64,000 nt of DNA from Acanthochlamys bracteata (Eukaryota > Streptophyta > Magnoliopsida > Pandanales > Velloziaceae). The position numbers were made by a program, and so were the translations under genes. Position 1 is the stretch's first letter, and the number at the start of each line of letters is the position of its first letter. The notes beneath the pieces are model-generated. The model searched no databases, was not told where the DNA came from, and worked only from the letters and a program-made list of their open reading frames with translations. The stretch is from the NCBI GenBank assembly GCA_019914995.1, contig CM034131.1:2852001-2916000 (forward strand). Direction: 5' to 3'. Shown in pieces: positions 1 to 13,686 of this stretch.

Positions 1-386
1 GCTTTAGAATTTTTAACATTGAGTGGCGTGTAATGTGCCTTATATGGTCTATGCATGTAGGACTTTTGGAATTGGAGAAATTTAGTAGCAAAGAATATTC
101 CCTTATTGGTTTTAGTAGAAAATTTTGTTCAACGGAAGTTCTTGTTTGTTACATATTTGATAACAAAGGTTCTTCAGTTTCAAATTTTGACTTTTGAGAA
201 TCTTTGTGCCTGAATACAGAGGTTGTTGGCTCCTTGCTATTGTTTTTTACCAATTCCAAAGCTACATGCTATGCGTAGTGTATTTGCACACTGTTACATT
301 CTTAGAAAATGAAGGGAAGCATGATTTATTCATGTTCTTCTGTGACTCTACTTTCTTCTTAACTCATTTGGGTTGGGGGCATGCAG

Positions 387-3300
387 ATTTTGACACGTGC
401 ATTATCAAGGCCTCCATTTGGGGATTATCGTGTATGGTGGTCACTTTCAGACTCCAAGTATGGGGGAACAGCTTTACTTATAAAAAAGCACTTTCGGCCA
501 AAGAAGGTTTCTTATTCTCTTGATCAAACAGGTAGACATTTTCAAAAATACTAGTTACTAGTACTGATGGAGTAGTGAAATTTGATTGGTTAGCCGAATT
601 TCAGTTGGATGCCTTTCAGCTATTGAACATACTTTCAGCAAATGCTGGTTAGAATAGGTTTCCTGGAGTCATTATGGGACCTTAGTTGGTAGATGGGAGC
701 TTGTTCATCCTTTCAACAAGTGGAAGCTCTCTATAAAAGCATGAACTACTACTGCTGAGGTGCACTTTTTATGGCAAAGCATAGATACTTCTAGGTTTTC
801 TAAGTGCTCATTGTTGTTGTGCTGGGTGTAGAGGTTATCGTTTGGCTGATAATAACGGAAATTGAGCTATGATGCATACTGAGGGTTTAGTATCATTTTG
901 GGAGGCTTAGTTTCAAGCAAGGTGATTGTGAATTGAGTATGTGGCTTTTGTAATTACTTTTCATGATACAGAATCCAGGTGGTGGCATTAGCATAAGACT
1001 AATTAAGAAAGTTTGTCTTTAATCGCATACTATAATTATGCTCTAAAAAAGGAAAAAATGGTTTCATTGTGGTTCACCATTGTGCAAGTAATGCTATCCA
1101 GAAGTTTTAAGATTCAATTTCACCATGCCCATACGTGGGTTTCTTCTATTTTCCTGAAGAGCTAGAAAAACAAGCAGATTGGAATTAGCCTCTATTGTAC
1201 AAGTTCTTGAAATGCTCATCACCGGATAACTTTTCACTGTGAATTATACGTTTGGGTTGCAGATGGAACAATATTTTCTGGACTATGCTTCTCAGTGCTA
1301 AGTATACTCTTAGGAGGATCTATGGCCTGCGAAATGCTTCCCTATACTTGTGTTAAATACAATATTCTGTTAAACAGTCTTAGTAATAGTTAATTAAAGT
1401 TGTTATATCATTTAGTCTGCAAGCTTTCCTCTTCCATCAGATGATTTACTGGTAATAAATTTTGTTCTTTTTCCCATACATGTTGCATTGTTCTTCCAAA
1501 CCCCTTGCAGTCCCGTTGTAGCATTAGCATATTAACAGAGATTATTTCTTATCTAATATGCGATTGGTTTTTAAGCTAAGTAAAAAACAGTATTATCAAG
1601 TTGAGCGTGTGGAGAAAGAGAAGCGACACACTTAGAAAACCTATCTACTTGGGCCAAAGACTTGCGATGCTTTAGGTGTGTTAACTAAACCTTAATAAGA
1701 TTCAAATCTATCCACACGATTCAATACTTATTTTGCATATTACCTGGCGACTGGACTGAACAAGTTGAGGCTACATGAGACAACCACAAAATCTTTGTGG
1801 GTAGCCTATTCGACATAGAATTTAAAAATTAGACTGAGGAGTGGTGTGCAACATGACTATAGAACTTTAATGGCAAAGTATGAAGGTTATGAGCATTTGA
1901 TGCAAGGGTTCACTACTAAGGGCACCAACATTGGTATCTTTATTGTCATTAAAGATTGCACAGTATTCATGAAGCCCTTTCGGTTTTTAATTCATGATCA
2001 TTCATACCTTTAGCTGACCGCACCTAGTGGGATAAAGCTTAGTTCTTGTTGCTGTTGTCGGTATTCAAACCTTATTTTTGTTTGCTATCATGCTTGGCTG
2101 TGGATATGTCCCTTTATACTGAAATACAGCATGTGTCTGTTCTTCACTGCAGCCTCAAAGCATGAACCAGATGGTCGGGTGATATTGGCTGAGTTTGAGT
2201 CGTTTTTCCTATTAAATACTTATGTACCAAACAATGGTTGGAAAGAAGAGGAAAAGTCATTCTATAGAAGAAGAAATTGGGATAAAAGAATGCTGGATTT
2301 TGTTTCACACATAGGAAAACCTTTGGTTTGGTGTGGGGACCTGAATGTGAGGTAACTTTCTGATAAATGTTTTGTGTTTGTGATTCTATGTTTGGGTAAA
2401 TGGTTTCTGTTTTACTAAAATGTATTCATGTTTAGGCTCTTCACATATTTATTTAATATTATATCATCATTGATAACGTTTACACTTGTAACCTTTATAT
2501 GCTCGATATGGGGTGCCTGCTTTCCTCTGCAATGACATTGCAGTCACCAAGATATTGATGTGAGCCATCCTGATTTCTTCAGTAATGCGAAGCTCAATGG
2601 TTATATTCCTCCAAGTAAGGAGGTAAATTAGAATCCTCAAAATTCTTCATGCATTTGCTTTTTCTTTACGTAATTTCAGTAGTTTTGTTATTAAAGTTGT
2701 TGGAATTACTGGATTCATGCTACATGGAAGCAGTTTTGACGTGAATGTTTAATGATTAATGCATTCCTTAGATCTACTCAGTCAGGTATAGTCTTGCTTG
2801 CTAGTGAACACTATAAATTGAATAAATATGCATCCCCTGTTTCAATCGAATTTATATATTCACTTTCTGAGGTTGATAAGAGTTTCATTTGTCATCCATA
2901 AGATAAGATTCAAAGAGCTGGCAAGTTGTTTGTATTTACCCCTCTATTGCCTATGTATTTCAGAAATTTATGAAAGGAATTGACATATAAGGTTTATAAA
3001 TTGATCTTCTGTAGAAATGTAAACAAAAACCAATGTACAGAGGATTATGTTATAACTTTGTTCTTAGACCAGAAAATTTCTACTTTTTTGTTAAATGCCT
3101 GAAACAAGCCTCGAAGTACAAATATTGTTGCAAGCAAGCAACTTGGCAACAAAGTTTGTATGAAATAATACACCACATTGCCAATTTCTTGTGATATTTT
3201 TCAGTCAAAAGCTTTATCTTCATGTCAGCATGGTTTTGAAGTAGTTTCTAAAAGTTCAAAGCGAACTGGAGAGTTAAAGGTCCTGAAGTAGATCATAGGA

Positions 3301-5920
3301 CGAGTATTTCAAGCCTACAAGATAAGGATTCACTGTAGTTGTTTCAAGTGAAGCATTGTGTACTAATGACTGTGCATCAGATGAATGATAGTAGCATCCG
3401 CATTAGTAATAAGAAAAGTTTTTGTGAAGGGTACATGACTGATTTTGACCTAACAGTGTGAAAGGTTGTGATTAGCATTAATGTTCCAGTACTCCGAGCA
3501 TGATACTGGCGGGCATCTATCAATTGGCTCAAGAGTAAGGCATGTGTTTAGCAATAAGCATTTAAATTGGGGTCTTGAATTATTTCTAGGAAACTGCTTA
3601 AACTGCATCCACTAAACCTTTTGCGGATCCTGCTATATACAGAAGTTTCGCAATATACCATGTTGAAATGAAATCTGTTTGAGTACTTAGGTAATGAGGA
3701 TCGCTGTTGAGATCACTAGCTCTGCTCTATGATGTTACCTCCGAAGCAAGGATGTCTTTTCTGGATTTAAATTGCTTTTGAACTAGCCAACTCTTTTGTT
3801 GTTCTTCTCAACTTCATTTATGTGATAATGATACGATATCAGTTGTATCTCTTGGTGAGGTGCCTTAAAGAAACTTTGGATACACCTATGCTCAATTGTT
3901 CAGTATATTTGTTGGCTTCGCATTGAACTCTACAATAAGATATAGAAAAACTATAGTAGCAAATAGTTGAATTAGAATATGACAGCTTAACCCTATATGA
4001 GAATGTTATGTTATTGCCACCAAAACACCAACTTCTAGTTGTGATGATATGTGCATATCCTTTATTGATATTTTGTGTTCATTTCATGGTGTATTTTGGT
4101 TTGTTAATAGACGATTTTGCCATTTGAGGCTAACTGAGAAAATTGCTGTAGGATTGTGGGCAGCCTGGATTTACCCTAGCAGAGAGGCAGCGGTTTACTA
4201 ATATGTTGGCCCAGTAGGTGAACGCATCACCATTCTCTCAGTCTCTCATGTGTGTATGAATTTCCTTTCCGCCATTATGATTGAAAAGTTCTGTCTGTCA
4301 GTGTTTGGATGTGCATGGTGGTCATTCTGACATTCTTGGAACAGAATTTTAAAACTTTGCATGAATTTTCTCTTAAAATGTTGAATAAAAGTGCTCTGCG
4401 ATTGTTTTGTCTGAGGATTACACCCCAAACTTCTGGTGGTGCAACGCTACCAAGCTGCACCTTTTATGATGAACCGTTTCCGTTTATGTTCTGTAAAGAC
4501 ACCTCTTCAAGTTCCAGACTTAAATGACGCTTTTCTCCTATGAAATGGTGTTTCATCTTTTTGAATGGAATTATTTACTCAAACTCGATGTTGTTTTCTT
4601 TTTTCCTGTTTGGCATAGACCGTATTTGTGTCTATTTTAGACTCCGTTACCTGGGCATAAATATGTAATGACCATGCTAATTTTGTGATTTCACTTTGCT
4701 TAAGTCCTTCATGTCCTTCTTGCAGGGGGAAGTTGATTGATGCTTACAGGTATCTTCATAAAGAGAAAGACATGGAAGGAGGCTTCTCTTGGTCTGGCAA
4801 CCCTATTGGAAAGTAAGAGACTTTTATATTTATTAAATGATGTCAAATTTACTTGTACTTTTTATCCTATGGTGTTAACTCTTCAACTTGTATTTATGCA
4901 CATCAGTTGAAGGAGATATTCATGGATGCTAATTGTAGATATTACTTTCTGCCGCCTGAAAAAATGACTAAATCTATTGAGTTTTGTTTTTTCTTTTAAG
5001 AAGGGGCCAAAACCTCATGATGACCTTGTTGCTGCGGCCTTGTTTGCATTAATGCGTTTTCACTATTGTTGCCGCAAGATCTTGATACTTTCAGTTTCTA
5101 CTATCATTTTTTTCTTAATATGCTATACAATTTTTGAAGGAGCCAAAAGGAGTCTATCACATAAATGTAACATTACTGATGATTTCTGTTTCTGATGGAT
5201 ATGTCAGTCGAGGACATTGCTGTAGGAGCTTATGGATTTAGATAAATTTGGTGGCATAATGAAAATGCTTTCTAGAAGCCTCAGCTTCTTGTTTCAGACC
5301 TATTATAGTTTTTACATAAAGTTTACAGGCTTTGATTAGGCATATCCAGAAATGCTGATAGCAACTCTCTTTTTAAATAATTTTTTTTATAACATAGAGA
5401 AGTTTCTTTTTGCTCCATTTATTTTATGCTCTCTAGCTATTGTATATTGCCTTGCATTGTAGATATATGCAGATAGCTATTAGCAGTGACCATCATTTAC
5501 TTTCTTGTCTAAGCCATTATACGGTACTCTTAAAATTTAGATATATGGATAAGTATTTTGCTTTTTACTAGGTACCGAGGCAAACGAATGCGTATAGACT
5601 ATTTCTTAGTATCAGAGCAGCTGAAAGACAGGATAGTTACATGCGATATGCAAGGCCATGGCATTGAAATGGAAGGTCAGATATCTTATCCCTATTTAAA
5701 ACTTGTCTAAATGTGAGAATTATTTATTGCAATCCATGAAATTGTCACTGACTTATACATGCTGTCTGATTTCTGGCATTGGCTTTAGGTAATAGTTGAA
5801 GTGGTTTTTCTTTTTTAGCAACTCTGAAAAGCTTATGTGACATTCTTCTTTTTCTATGTCTCAGGATTCTATGGGAGTGATCACTGCCCTGTTTTTCTAG
5901 AGCTTTCACCAAAAACTTAG
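387..5920 (+). CDS. APE1L: APE1-like apurinic/apyrimidinic endonuclease (5' partial)
   Basis: Base-excision-repair endonuclease of the ExoIII/APE fold, which cuts DNA beside abasic sites and trims blocked 3' ends. Seven exons were spliced by eye: 387-531, 2153-2351, 2544-2622, 4152-4213, 4726-4812, 5572-5675, 5865-5920, all with GT/AG borders and matching phases. The N-terminal part of the domain lies upstream of the window. Visible motifs are WCGDLNVS (catalytic Asp and Asn), RIDYFLVS and, near the end, GSDHCPV with the catalytic His. Wording such as CGQPGFT and GFSWSGNPIGKYRGKRMRIDYF matches plant APE1L (At3g48425 type) rather than ARP, which ends differently. The reading frame stops with TAG at 5918-5920. 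Nothing in the visible part is broken. Positions 1-386 look like the preceding intron. Confidence 0.9.
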
Positions 5921-8868
5921 CTGCCAGTTCTGACATATTTAGGTCGGGAAATTATGGTATAAGGGAGCTAATTTGTGATTGATGCATGCAGCACCCGTTG
6001 GTTTACAGCTGGGTGATTGCAATTTTGAATGTCCAACTTAAGTGAAGAGGGGTTGAATGAGGAATAGTTTGTATAGCTCCCTTCTGAAATGTTTAAACTC
6101 CGCTCTGACGAATGCACTAGACGTAGGTAGGTCGTTCATGCGGAAGTGCATCACATCATAATTTTACTGCTACAGAAAGTCATATGTTAGTTAAACATCT
6201 ATTTAAGCTTGATATCTTCATGTGGTATGTTTTCTTCCTTTTTCAAAACAAGGAGTTCTTATTGAATCTCCTGGTTTTGTATAACTTGGGTAAGAATTGT
6301 TAATTTGTTCTACTAGACTTCTTGCTCTTTTTTATCGGATATTTTTTTCTTTTCTGTTTTTGGTTTCGCATATCTTGTTTTGATCATTTAATTTTTAAGA
6401 AGATTGAGAAAACCCTTTCATCTTAAAGCAAGGGTCAAATTTATTTATTTGTTAATTTAAAAAAATATGCACTGTGCATTATTTTTTGGGCTTAAAAAGT
6501 TTTTAAAATTGCCAAATATTCATGCCAAATATGATCTATCAGCAATGATTTATTATATGAAATGGTCATATGATGTTATTACATATATGTTAGTTTTGTA
6601 TTTGTTATTGAAATTTTTTTTAAAAATGCTATTGTGTTGTTGTACTGTCTCTTATCTCATAATTCATGGAGCGTTTTGAAAGTACTTATAAAATAAAATT
6701 TTTTAAAATATATAATATTTTTATTTTTTTAAAATGAGTTTATAAAAAAAATTTTTTTTAAAAAAATAATAATAATATGTAAAAAATTTTATTAAGTAAT
6801 ATTTTTTTATATTTTTTAATTTTTTAAATAAATTTTTTAAATATTTATAAAATATATATTAAAAAGTATCGTTGGTGGTCAGATAAACGGGCTAAAAAAT
6901 GAAAAACTAAAACATTGTACGATAATAGATGCAAAATTCTCTTTTCTTTTTTAAAATTAGTGTCAAAATATAATTACATCAAGACAGTTCATGTACGTCA
7001 AAGAAAGACTACTTCCATTTCAAGACCAAAACTTGTAATAGGAACATTTTTGTTTCAGTTGAGTATATCTAAGAAGAAAATGATCATTTTCATCTCCATC
7101 CGTTAAATAATTTAAACAAAAGATACGAAGAAGTAGAAGAATTATTATCAAAATCCTTTCTTTGTCTTGTTTGTTGATAGAGTAGTTCTTTTGCGCATTG
7201 CTTAAAAATCCTAGAGAATATACGTTTTCTCATTATGGGGTCTTTTGGGATTTGCTTAAAAAATAAGATGCTTTAGGAAAACAAAATTTCTTTTAAACTC
7301 TTTTTTCAATACAAGTTTATATTTTTAGTTTAAAAGATAATAAAAATGAGAACTTTTTTTTTAAGATCTGAAAGTCATGAGTGAATAGCATGTTATATAA
7401 TAATCTGACAAGATGGAAATAAGCTCTTATCATTAATGCCAAACAACAGTTCGGCAATGACTTTACTGTCTTACGTGAGAGACCACCAGTAATGTCCCCT
7501 GCGTTTGCATTTCATCTAAAAAATTAATTTTTAATTTTTTAATATATATTTTATGAATTTTTAGAAAATTTATTTTAAAAATTTAAAAATATAAAAAAAT
7601 TCTAATAGTAAGATTTTTTTATTACTTATTTTTATTATTTTTTAGATAAAAATAAAATTTAATTTTTAAAAAAGAATAAAAATTAATTTTTATTTTAAAA
7701 AAATTATTTTAAAAGTATTTCAAAAACGCAGCTAGTTAATTGATGCAGGAATTCCATGTTGCAGGTAAATCATTACAACTTAAGGTTTAATTTTCTGATT
7801 CGCTTGTGACTTTGAGACTGTAAGCTGGCGTTAGTTTGAAAGCAGGTTACTGCAAAATGCTGGAGAATTTGTTGTTACTTTTTCCTGGATCATATCATTC
7901 AGGGTTCAGCCATGGTAAGACATTTTTGAAGTCCGATTTATTTCATTATTGATATTTTTTTGTTTCTTAATTGATCAAGTAAAAAGATGTTAAGCTGCTA
8001 TGCAGTGCACAACTGACTCAAAGCATGAAAGGAAGGTGGTATGTTGAAATCCTTCTCAAAATCTTTTTCTATTTTATATTTTTATTTTATATTTTTTAAT
8101 AAAATTTTAATTTTATATTATAAAATATTATTATTAACTTTTTATTATATTTAATAGATAAAAAATTAAAATTTATTTTAAAAAAATTTTAAAACTAATT
8201 TTTATTTAAAATTCTTTTTTCTATTTGAATATTTTCAAGTTTGCAATCACGTCCATTGTATCTATAGAATTGTTTAGTAAGTCCGTAATTTTATTTTTTC
8301 TCACCAAATTTTAAATTTTAAAAAATTTATATATTTTATTGTACAAAAAATTTAGAACTATATTTTAACGTATGGAATTTTAATTTTAATTTTTTTATTT
8401 ACATAATTTTTAATACAATTTTATTTTTTATTTTTTAACTTATTTTTAAAATAATTAAAATATAAATACTGAATTTTATTTTCCATTTATTTTAAAAAAA
8501 ATTTTACTTTTACTTTTACGATATTTAATGCCCTATATCTTATATCTCGCTTAACTAATTTTAATTGACACATGGTAGTTCTGGAGAAAATTTTCTTTCA
8601 ATTATTCATAGCAAGGAGTTTACTCGAAATTTTTTAATTATACACTGTGTAATACATAGCAAGTCAATGAGACGTGATAGATTCGTCAATGTTTGTTTCA
8701 TTCAAATAAAAATCCCAAGTTATTTTTATATTTTTGTTATTATATATATTAAAATTTTCCAAACTTTTTTCATCATTCCTTCACTCTCTTTCCTTCTTTC
8801 TTCCTACTACCCACTCCCAAAGCAACAACCAGAGAAAGAATCAATTCAAAGCAAAGGAGAGCATAACA
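5921..8868. other. APE1L 3' UTR and AT-rich intergenic DNA
   Basis: The first few hundred bases are probably the APE1L 3' UTR. From about 6440 to 8560 the DNA is very AT-rich, with long A and T runs. It holds several copies of the inverted AT-rich repeat listed separately (about 6669-6870 and 7499-7731, with weaker stretches at about 8050-8230 and 8270-8500). The last 150 bases before 8869 are C/A-rich and look like the leader of the next gene. No further gene was recognised. Confidence 0.6.
7499..7731. repeat. AT-rich MITE-like inverted repeat, copy with perfect 8-bp ends
   Basis: A 233-bp, almost purely A/T segment bounded by CTGCGTTT at 7499-7506 and its exact reverse complement AAACGCAG at 7724-7731. 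The interior resembles other AT-rich copies in the window (12209, 14743, 47353, 55073). No coding capacity. Family assignment is by eye. Confidence 0.5.
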
Positions 8869-11747
8869 ATGGGAGCAACAGCTGTTAAAGCAGCAACGCC
8901 AACAACAACAACAACCGAACCCGACCCAAACCCTTCTCCATCACCGACTACCGAAGTTGACGGTAACCCATCTGTGATTCCGTTAACCCAACTCACGATT
9001 AAAGACAATCAAGAAGAGGTGCAAACCTTGGCGGCAGCTGCGGTGCCCGAAAATCAAACAGCAACAACAGCTGTAGTGGTGGAAGAGAAGAAATCCTCGC
9101 CGTCGTCGTCGGGTACTGTTTCGGACAGGAACGTTCCTTTGAGATCAGGAGAGGCGGATAGTTCCTTTTATCTTCGGACCGATACGTGTCGGTATGGACC
9201 CAGACGCCGGTATAATCATCCACGCCGATCGTCTCGGAATAAGGTAATTGATGGAAGCAGTCATCCTTTTGATTGGATTTGTGGTTAAATTTGTTATCTT
9301 TTTCCTCCCGTCGAAATGGTTTGATTTATTTGTTATTTGTTTTGTTTTGAATATCAAGGCTGGAGTGGAGATCGATCAGGTGACCTCTCAGTCTCCTGTT
9401 TCAACGTTATTTAATGTTGAAAATTTTCTAAACTTAATTACTTCGTAATTAAAGAGTAGAACTTGTATACAGCTCTTGATTAGCTAAGTTCACGGAAGAT
9501 TCTAATATTATATCTTCATGTTAATGGTGGTATGCTAGAAAAGAACATTGTTTTTAGGGACCTTAGAACTGAGATTGGTTGAGTAAACAAATTGTTAGAC
9601 ATTCATTTTGTTTGATCTAGAATAGCTTTCAGGCCTGCGCATCTAAATTAAGTTGAAGTTGCTTTTCCAAAGTGGATATTACTGTTTTTTTCCCTTAGGA
9701 ATTTAGCAGTAGGATTTAATTGGGGCTGAGATTGATGAGTGGCTAAGTATGGGATGCTCTAATATATATCTTAGAAAAATGAGCAATTTAAGGAACTTAA
9801 CAACCGCAATCATTACTCTCCTCAAAAGCTTTCCATTAGGAAGTGCTGTATGATATCTTTTCCCGTAATTCAATTGATGTATTTCATGTCAAGAATGCAA
9901 TTTCTATTTCATTTTCCTTATCTATACTGTTTCCTGTTTACCCTAGCTGCTTTGCGTTAACAGCATCTTGGGAGCTTTCTCACCATTATCACTCTTCTGG
10001 TAGTTTACTCACTTCAATCTTTTTTCTTTTATGTAATATGCAATAAATGGAAGCTGTTCTTGTAGGTGACTGTGAAAGATGATTCAGAGGCTTGTCAGGT
10101 GAGCTGTGGATGCTTCACTTCTGCAGATAAAAAGTATTATCTAGTCTTTGTGCTTCTGCTATAGGACAATTATATGCCTATTTTCAGTTCATAATTTTTT
10201 CAGTTACAAGGAGATTCTTTTGTAGGTAAATGCAGATAGTGTAGAGGAGACTACTCAGGTGAGACTCATAGCTTTTTTAGTTTGTGCAAAATTTGAACTG
10301 GAAAATCATTATTTTTTGAATGGTTGTTCTATGTGTTTTCTTTTTATTTCTGATGAAATGGTGCTTCAGGCAGAGGTCAAGGATGTTCTTACTCCGACTC
10401 AGGTAGATTTTGGTTTATGGATTGTCTTATGTTCTGAAAACATGAATGCAATATTTGAATTTCTTTGGTTCTATCTATCATAAGTAAATGGTGCTACTCA
10501 TTTTCAACTTCTGTTTCATTTCCACCATGCAAATGTTCTAGGCAAAAGTCAATAAGCAAAAAGTTTTCAACTTACTCTGGTTCATTTTTTATCAAACAGT
10601 TCAATAGAAGACGTCTTAATAACTACCTTATTTAGACCTTTAGTTGCAAGTCTGAATTGTTTGTATAATATTCCTGGATTCTGTCCATATGTATGTTGCA
10701 ATTTTGGTAGGTTGAATATAGTTGGGTAAAAATGATTGCTAACGTTTTTAAATGAATCATACTGGAAATTGTATGAGTAAAGATTTTGCCGAACAGTTGG
10801 AGTGTATTGTATTCGTGACCTTCACATGTTATACTTTTGTGTATTTCAGGATTTGGTTGGCTTGCATAGATAGTTTTGAGCTAGGGTTTTTGATCTAGTA
10901 ACTTTTAGAATATCTGTCTTTTAGTTATGTGAAGATATTCATGTGTTGTAAAGATTCATTCTACATGTAATGTATAAGCTTTCAGTTCGTACAGGATGTT
11001 TATAAAGAAGATGGCAAAGATGTTTCCCCACAAAAGCCTGGAAAGATAAAATGCAAGGTTTGTGCTTTCTTTAGTCCTTTGAGGAGCTTGTCTTTCAATA
11101 TGTGCATAATAAGGTTCATTTTTTGTCTCAACTATTCTTACCTCTATTTTTTATGCACTTGTCTCATGTAACCCTGTAGAGTTCCATTTTTCTTTATTTC
11201 ATTATATCTAGTTAGTATAGAACTGGATTTGTTACTATCCCACCTACAATTGCATGATGTTTATGTTCCTTGTTCCGTTTATCTAGGTAGTCTATCTTTG
11301 TATGCTCATGTTTGTACTCCTTTAACTATCTTGCCATTTTAGCTAATAAAAAGAGGAAGCAATGCTTTATGTCCTTTTTGCAATGTTTTGATATATCGAA
11401 CTGGACAACGAGCTGTCACAGCTACCTGGTCAAGGATGAACTGAACTGGGTTGTTTTATTGCGAATTTGCAAAACAACTACTAAACCAGGCTATTTAACC
11501 TAACCAGAATCAAGCCAGTTCCCGGTTTTACATTGAGCTGGTTGGTTCAGTCTGGATTTTAAGACTCTGCCTTTTGTCAGCAGAGCCTGTACTTGTTTTA
11601 CCCTTATGATCGTGATCTGTTCTTTGCAGTATTATTTCACACCTGGTGGCTGTAGATTTGGAAAAGATTGCAAATTTTCCCACTCTGAAGAACAAGCTGA
11701 TTTAGTATTGGTTGAACTTAATTTTCTGGGACTCCCACTACGACCAG

Positions 11748-11782
<35 letters not shown>

Positions 11783-13552
11783 GACTAAGTGCATTCACAT
11801 GCAGTAGTTGTGACTCATTAGTTCATACTGCTCTTTTGTAATGCAGGGGGAGAAAGATTGTCCATATTATATGCAGACTGGTGGTTGCAAATATGCAACA
11901 AGGTGCAGATATCATCACCCAGATCCTATTGCTGTAAGTGGGCAAGATATGCATTCAGGATATCAAAGCAGTGGATCTCATCAATTGCATGTTCCAGGGA
12001 ATGTGCCACTCACTCCAGCATATGATGGAGTTCCTTTCTATACTACGTCATCTCCATTTGTTCCAGGAATGGTGCTACCTCCTCAAAGCCCCTTCTCGAA
12101 TATGCAGTGGAATGGTTACCAGGTGATTGAACCTTTCTTAAAGTAACACTTTTGCATGGATGATTAAAACAAATCATATGTTGAATTGATTATGATACGC
12201 TTGGCCTTGCGTTTGAAGTGCTTATTATTCCAAATAAGTACTTTGTGTTTCCCAATAAATCTTCCATAGTATTTTACAAAATTTTAAAAATTTTTAGAAA
12301 GTATAGAAAGATTATATGTCGTAAAATTTTTATATGTATAATTTTATTATTTTTTTAAGGTAAAAAAATTAAGCTCATTTTTTGAAAATTTTTTAAAATA
12401 TCTTTCATTTTAGAAACGCTCTATTTCATAAGCACTTATTCTGACTCCATTGCATAGGCACTCCCAAACATTCCCTGCAATGTGAATATGAAATAGATTG
12501 TTAGAGTAGGTCATTAACTCTACAGTTTATCCGCATTCGATATAGAAATAGCAAATTTTTTCCAGCTTAAGTTGTTTGGACTTGAAAGAACACCTAAATT
12601 CTAACTTATTTTGCTATAACTCTAAGTGGATAGTCTTTCGTGAAATTGGTTATGATGTACCCTTGTTTATAGACAACCTCTAAGGTCAAAGGCGTAATCT
12701 ATTTATCAAATCCTAAATATATTTTCTGCTTCTGAATTTAACACTCATATGGATAAGTCATAGCTTGATCATCATTTAGTGTATCTCTAATTATACTGAC
12801 TTGCTGATTTTTATTGTATAATATGAAATCCTCACTGGACTAATTCTTATAAAAAGAAGTTTGGTTTTCCAAAGAGGTCTACTTTTATGAGAACCTATTT
12901 GCTGTTGTATACAATAAAGTAATCATCATTCATATAAATGACATGGCATAAGGTTGTTCTGTCACTAGCTGTCTATCAGAAAATCTTTTCCCCCTGGTTA
13001 ATCAACTACCCAAATTGGTGCGATATCAAAGGTTTACTCAGCATACTATCTACTGCCCGCAAGTCCTGATCATAGATTCACCACTGATATGCAGCCTTTG
13101 GTACTGGACCTAGTGGGATGTAGCTTATAGTGTTTGATGCTTTTAAATGTACTTTGAAAAGGCAATCAAAAAGAAAAAGCTCTTCTTTTTTTTCCTTGTC
13201 TGGGTAATGATGTTCCTGCCAAATCTAGCCTACATATATTATATATAATGTATTGACAGAATAAATGTAGCATCTTCCAAATTGTGTTTTATTGGAAACC
13301 TTTAGTAGATTTTGGGTACATATTCTGGTTTGGAGATTGAGACTGATCTGATGATTGCTTCTCGAGTCATTTCATCAGAGTTGGATTAATGCCATAAATT
13401 AGAATTAAAGTTTTTCCTTCATTCTAATCCTCTCACAGGCTTCACCATATTCTTTATATCCTCCAAATGCAAAAGCTGAACCCTCGGCGATCCCCTTGAA
13501 TGATGGTTCAAGGAGAGGGGATAGTCCTGCTGCATATCACAAAAAGCACTAA
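8869..13552 (+). CDS. CCCH (CX8CX5CX3H) zinc-finger protein, C3H43/C3H67-like, probably decaying
   Basis: Plant nucleic-acid-binding zinc-finger family that normally has five CCCH fingers. Spliced model: 8869-9243, 9359-9379, 10066-10098, 10226-10258, 10370-10402, 10995-11057, 11630-11746, 11847-12122, 13439-13552 (354 aa). Finger 1 ([16 protein letters not shown], about residues 100-115) has lost two Cys: the first position reads S and the third R. Finger 2 ([20 protein letters not shown]) and finger 3 ([20 protein letters not shown]) are intact. Finger 4 ([20 protein letters not shown], 13587-13646) is intact but lies in another frame: the spliced frame stops at 13550-13552, as if one base was lost near 13540. 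That second frame stops at 13684-13686 and no fifth finger was found. Start is the first ATG after an A/C-rich leader. It may be a truncated expressed gene, a pseudogene, or carry an assembly error. Confidence 0.75.
11751..11780 (+). repeat. (CT)15 microsatellite at an intron start
   Basis: Fifteen CT units begin four bases after the GT donor of the intron at 11747 in the CCCH gene. The run extends the pyrimidine tract into the donor region, so length variation could affect splicing. Confidence 0.9.
12209..12470. repeat. AT-rich MITE-like repeat in a CCCH-gene intron
   Basis: Begins GCGTTTGAAGTGC and ends GCACTCCCAAAC, so the ends are roughly inverted; the interior is A/T-rich with long T and A runs. 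Similar in layout to the copies at 14743 and 47353. Boundaries are approximate. Confidence 0.4.
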
Positions 13553-13686
13553 CTGATGAATATCCAGAGAGGCCTGGGCAGAAGGAATGCAGTTACTTCA
13601 TGAAAACTGGGGATTGCAAATACAAATCTGCGTGTAAATTTCACCATCCCAGAAGTCGGATTTCAAGAACCCCTGCAACCGTGTAG

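Noticed and set aside
1-386. Upstream APE1L exon in the first 386 bases
   Set aside because: No frame resembled the catalytic-domain start; the stretch fits an intron ending with the AG before 387.
194-523. Open frame of 109 codons overlapping the first visible APE1L exon
   Set aside because: The APE1L protein is read in another frame (387-531), with clean splice sites and family wording; this frame is a shadow.
9145-9448. Open frames around the end of CCCH exon 1
   Set aside because: They read through the intron that starts at 9244 or run antisense; no homology.
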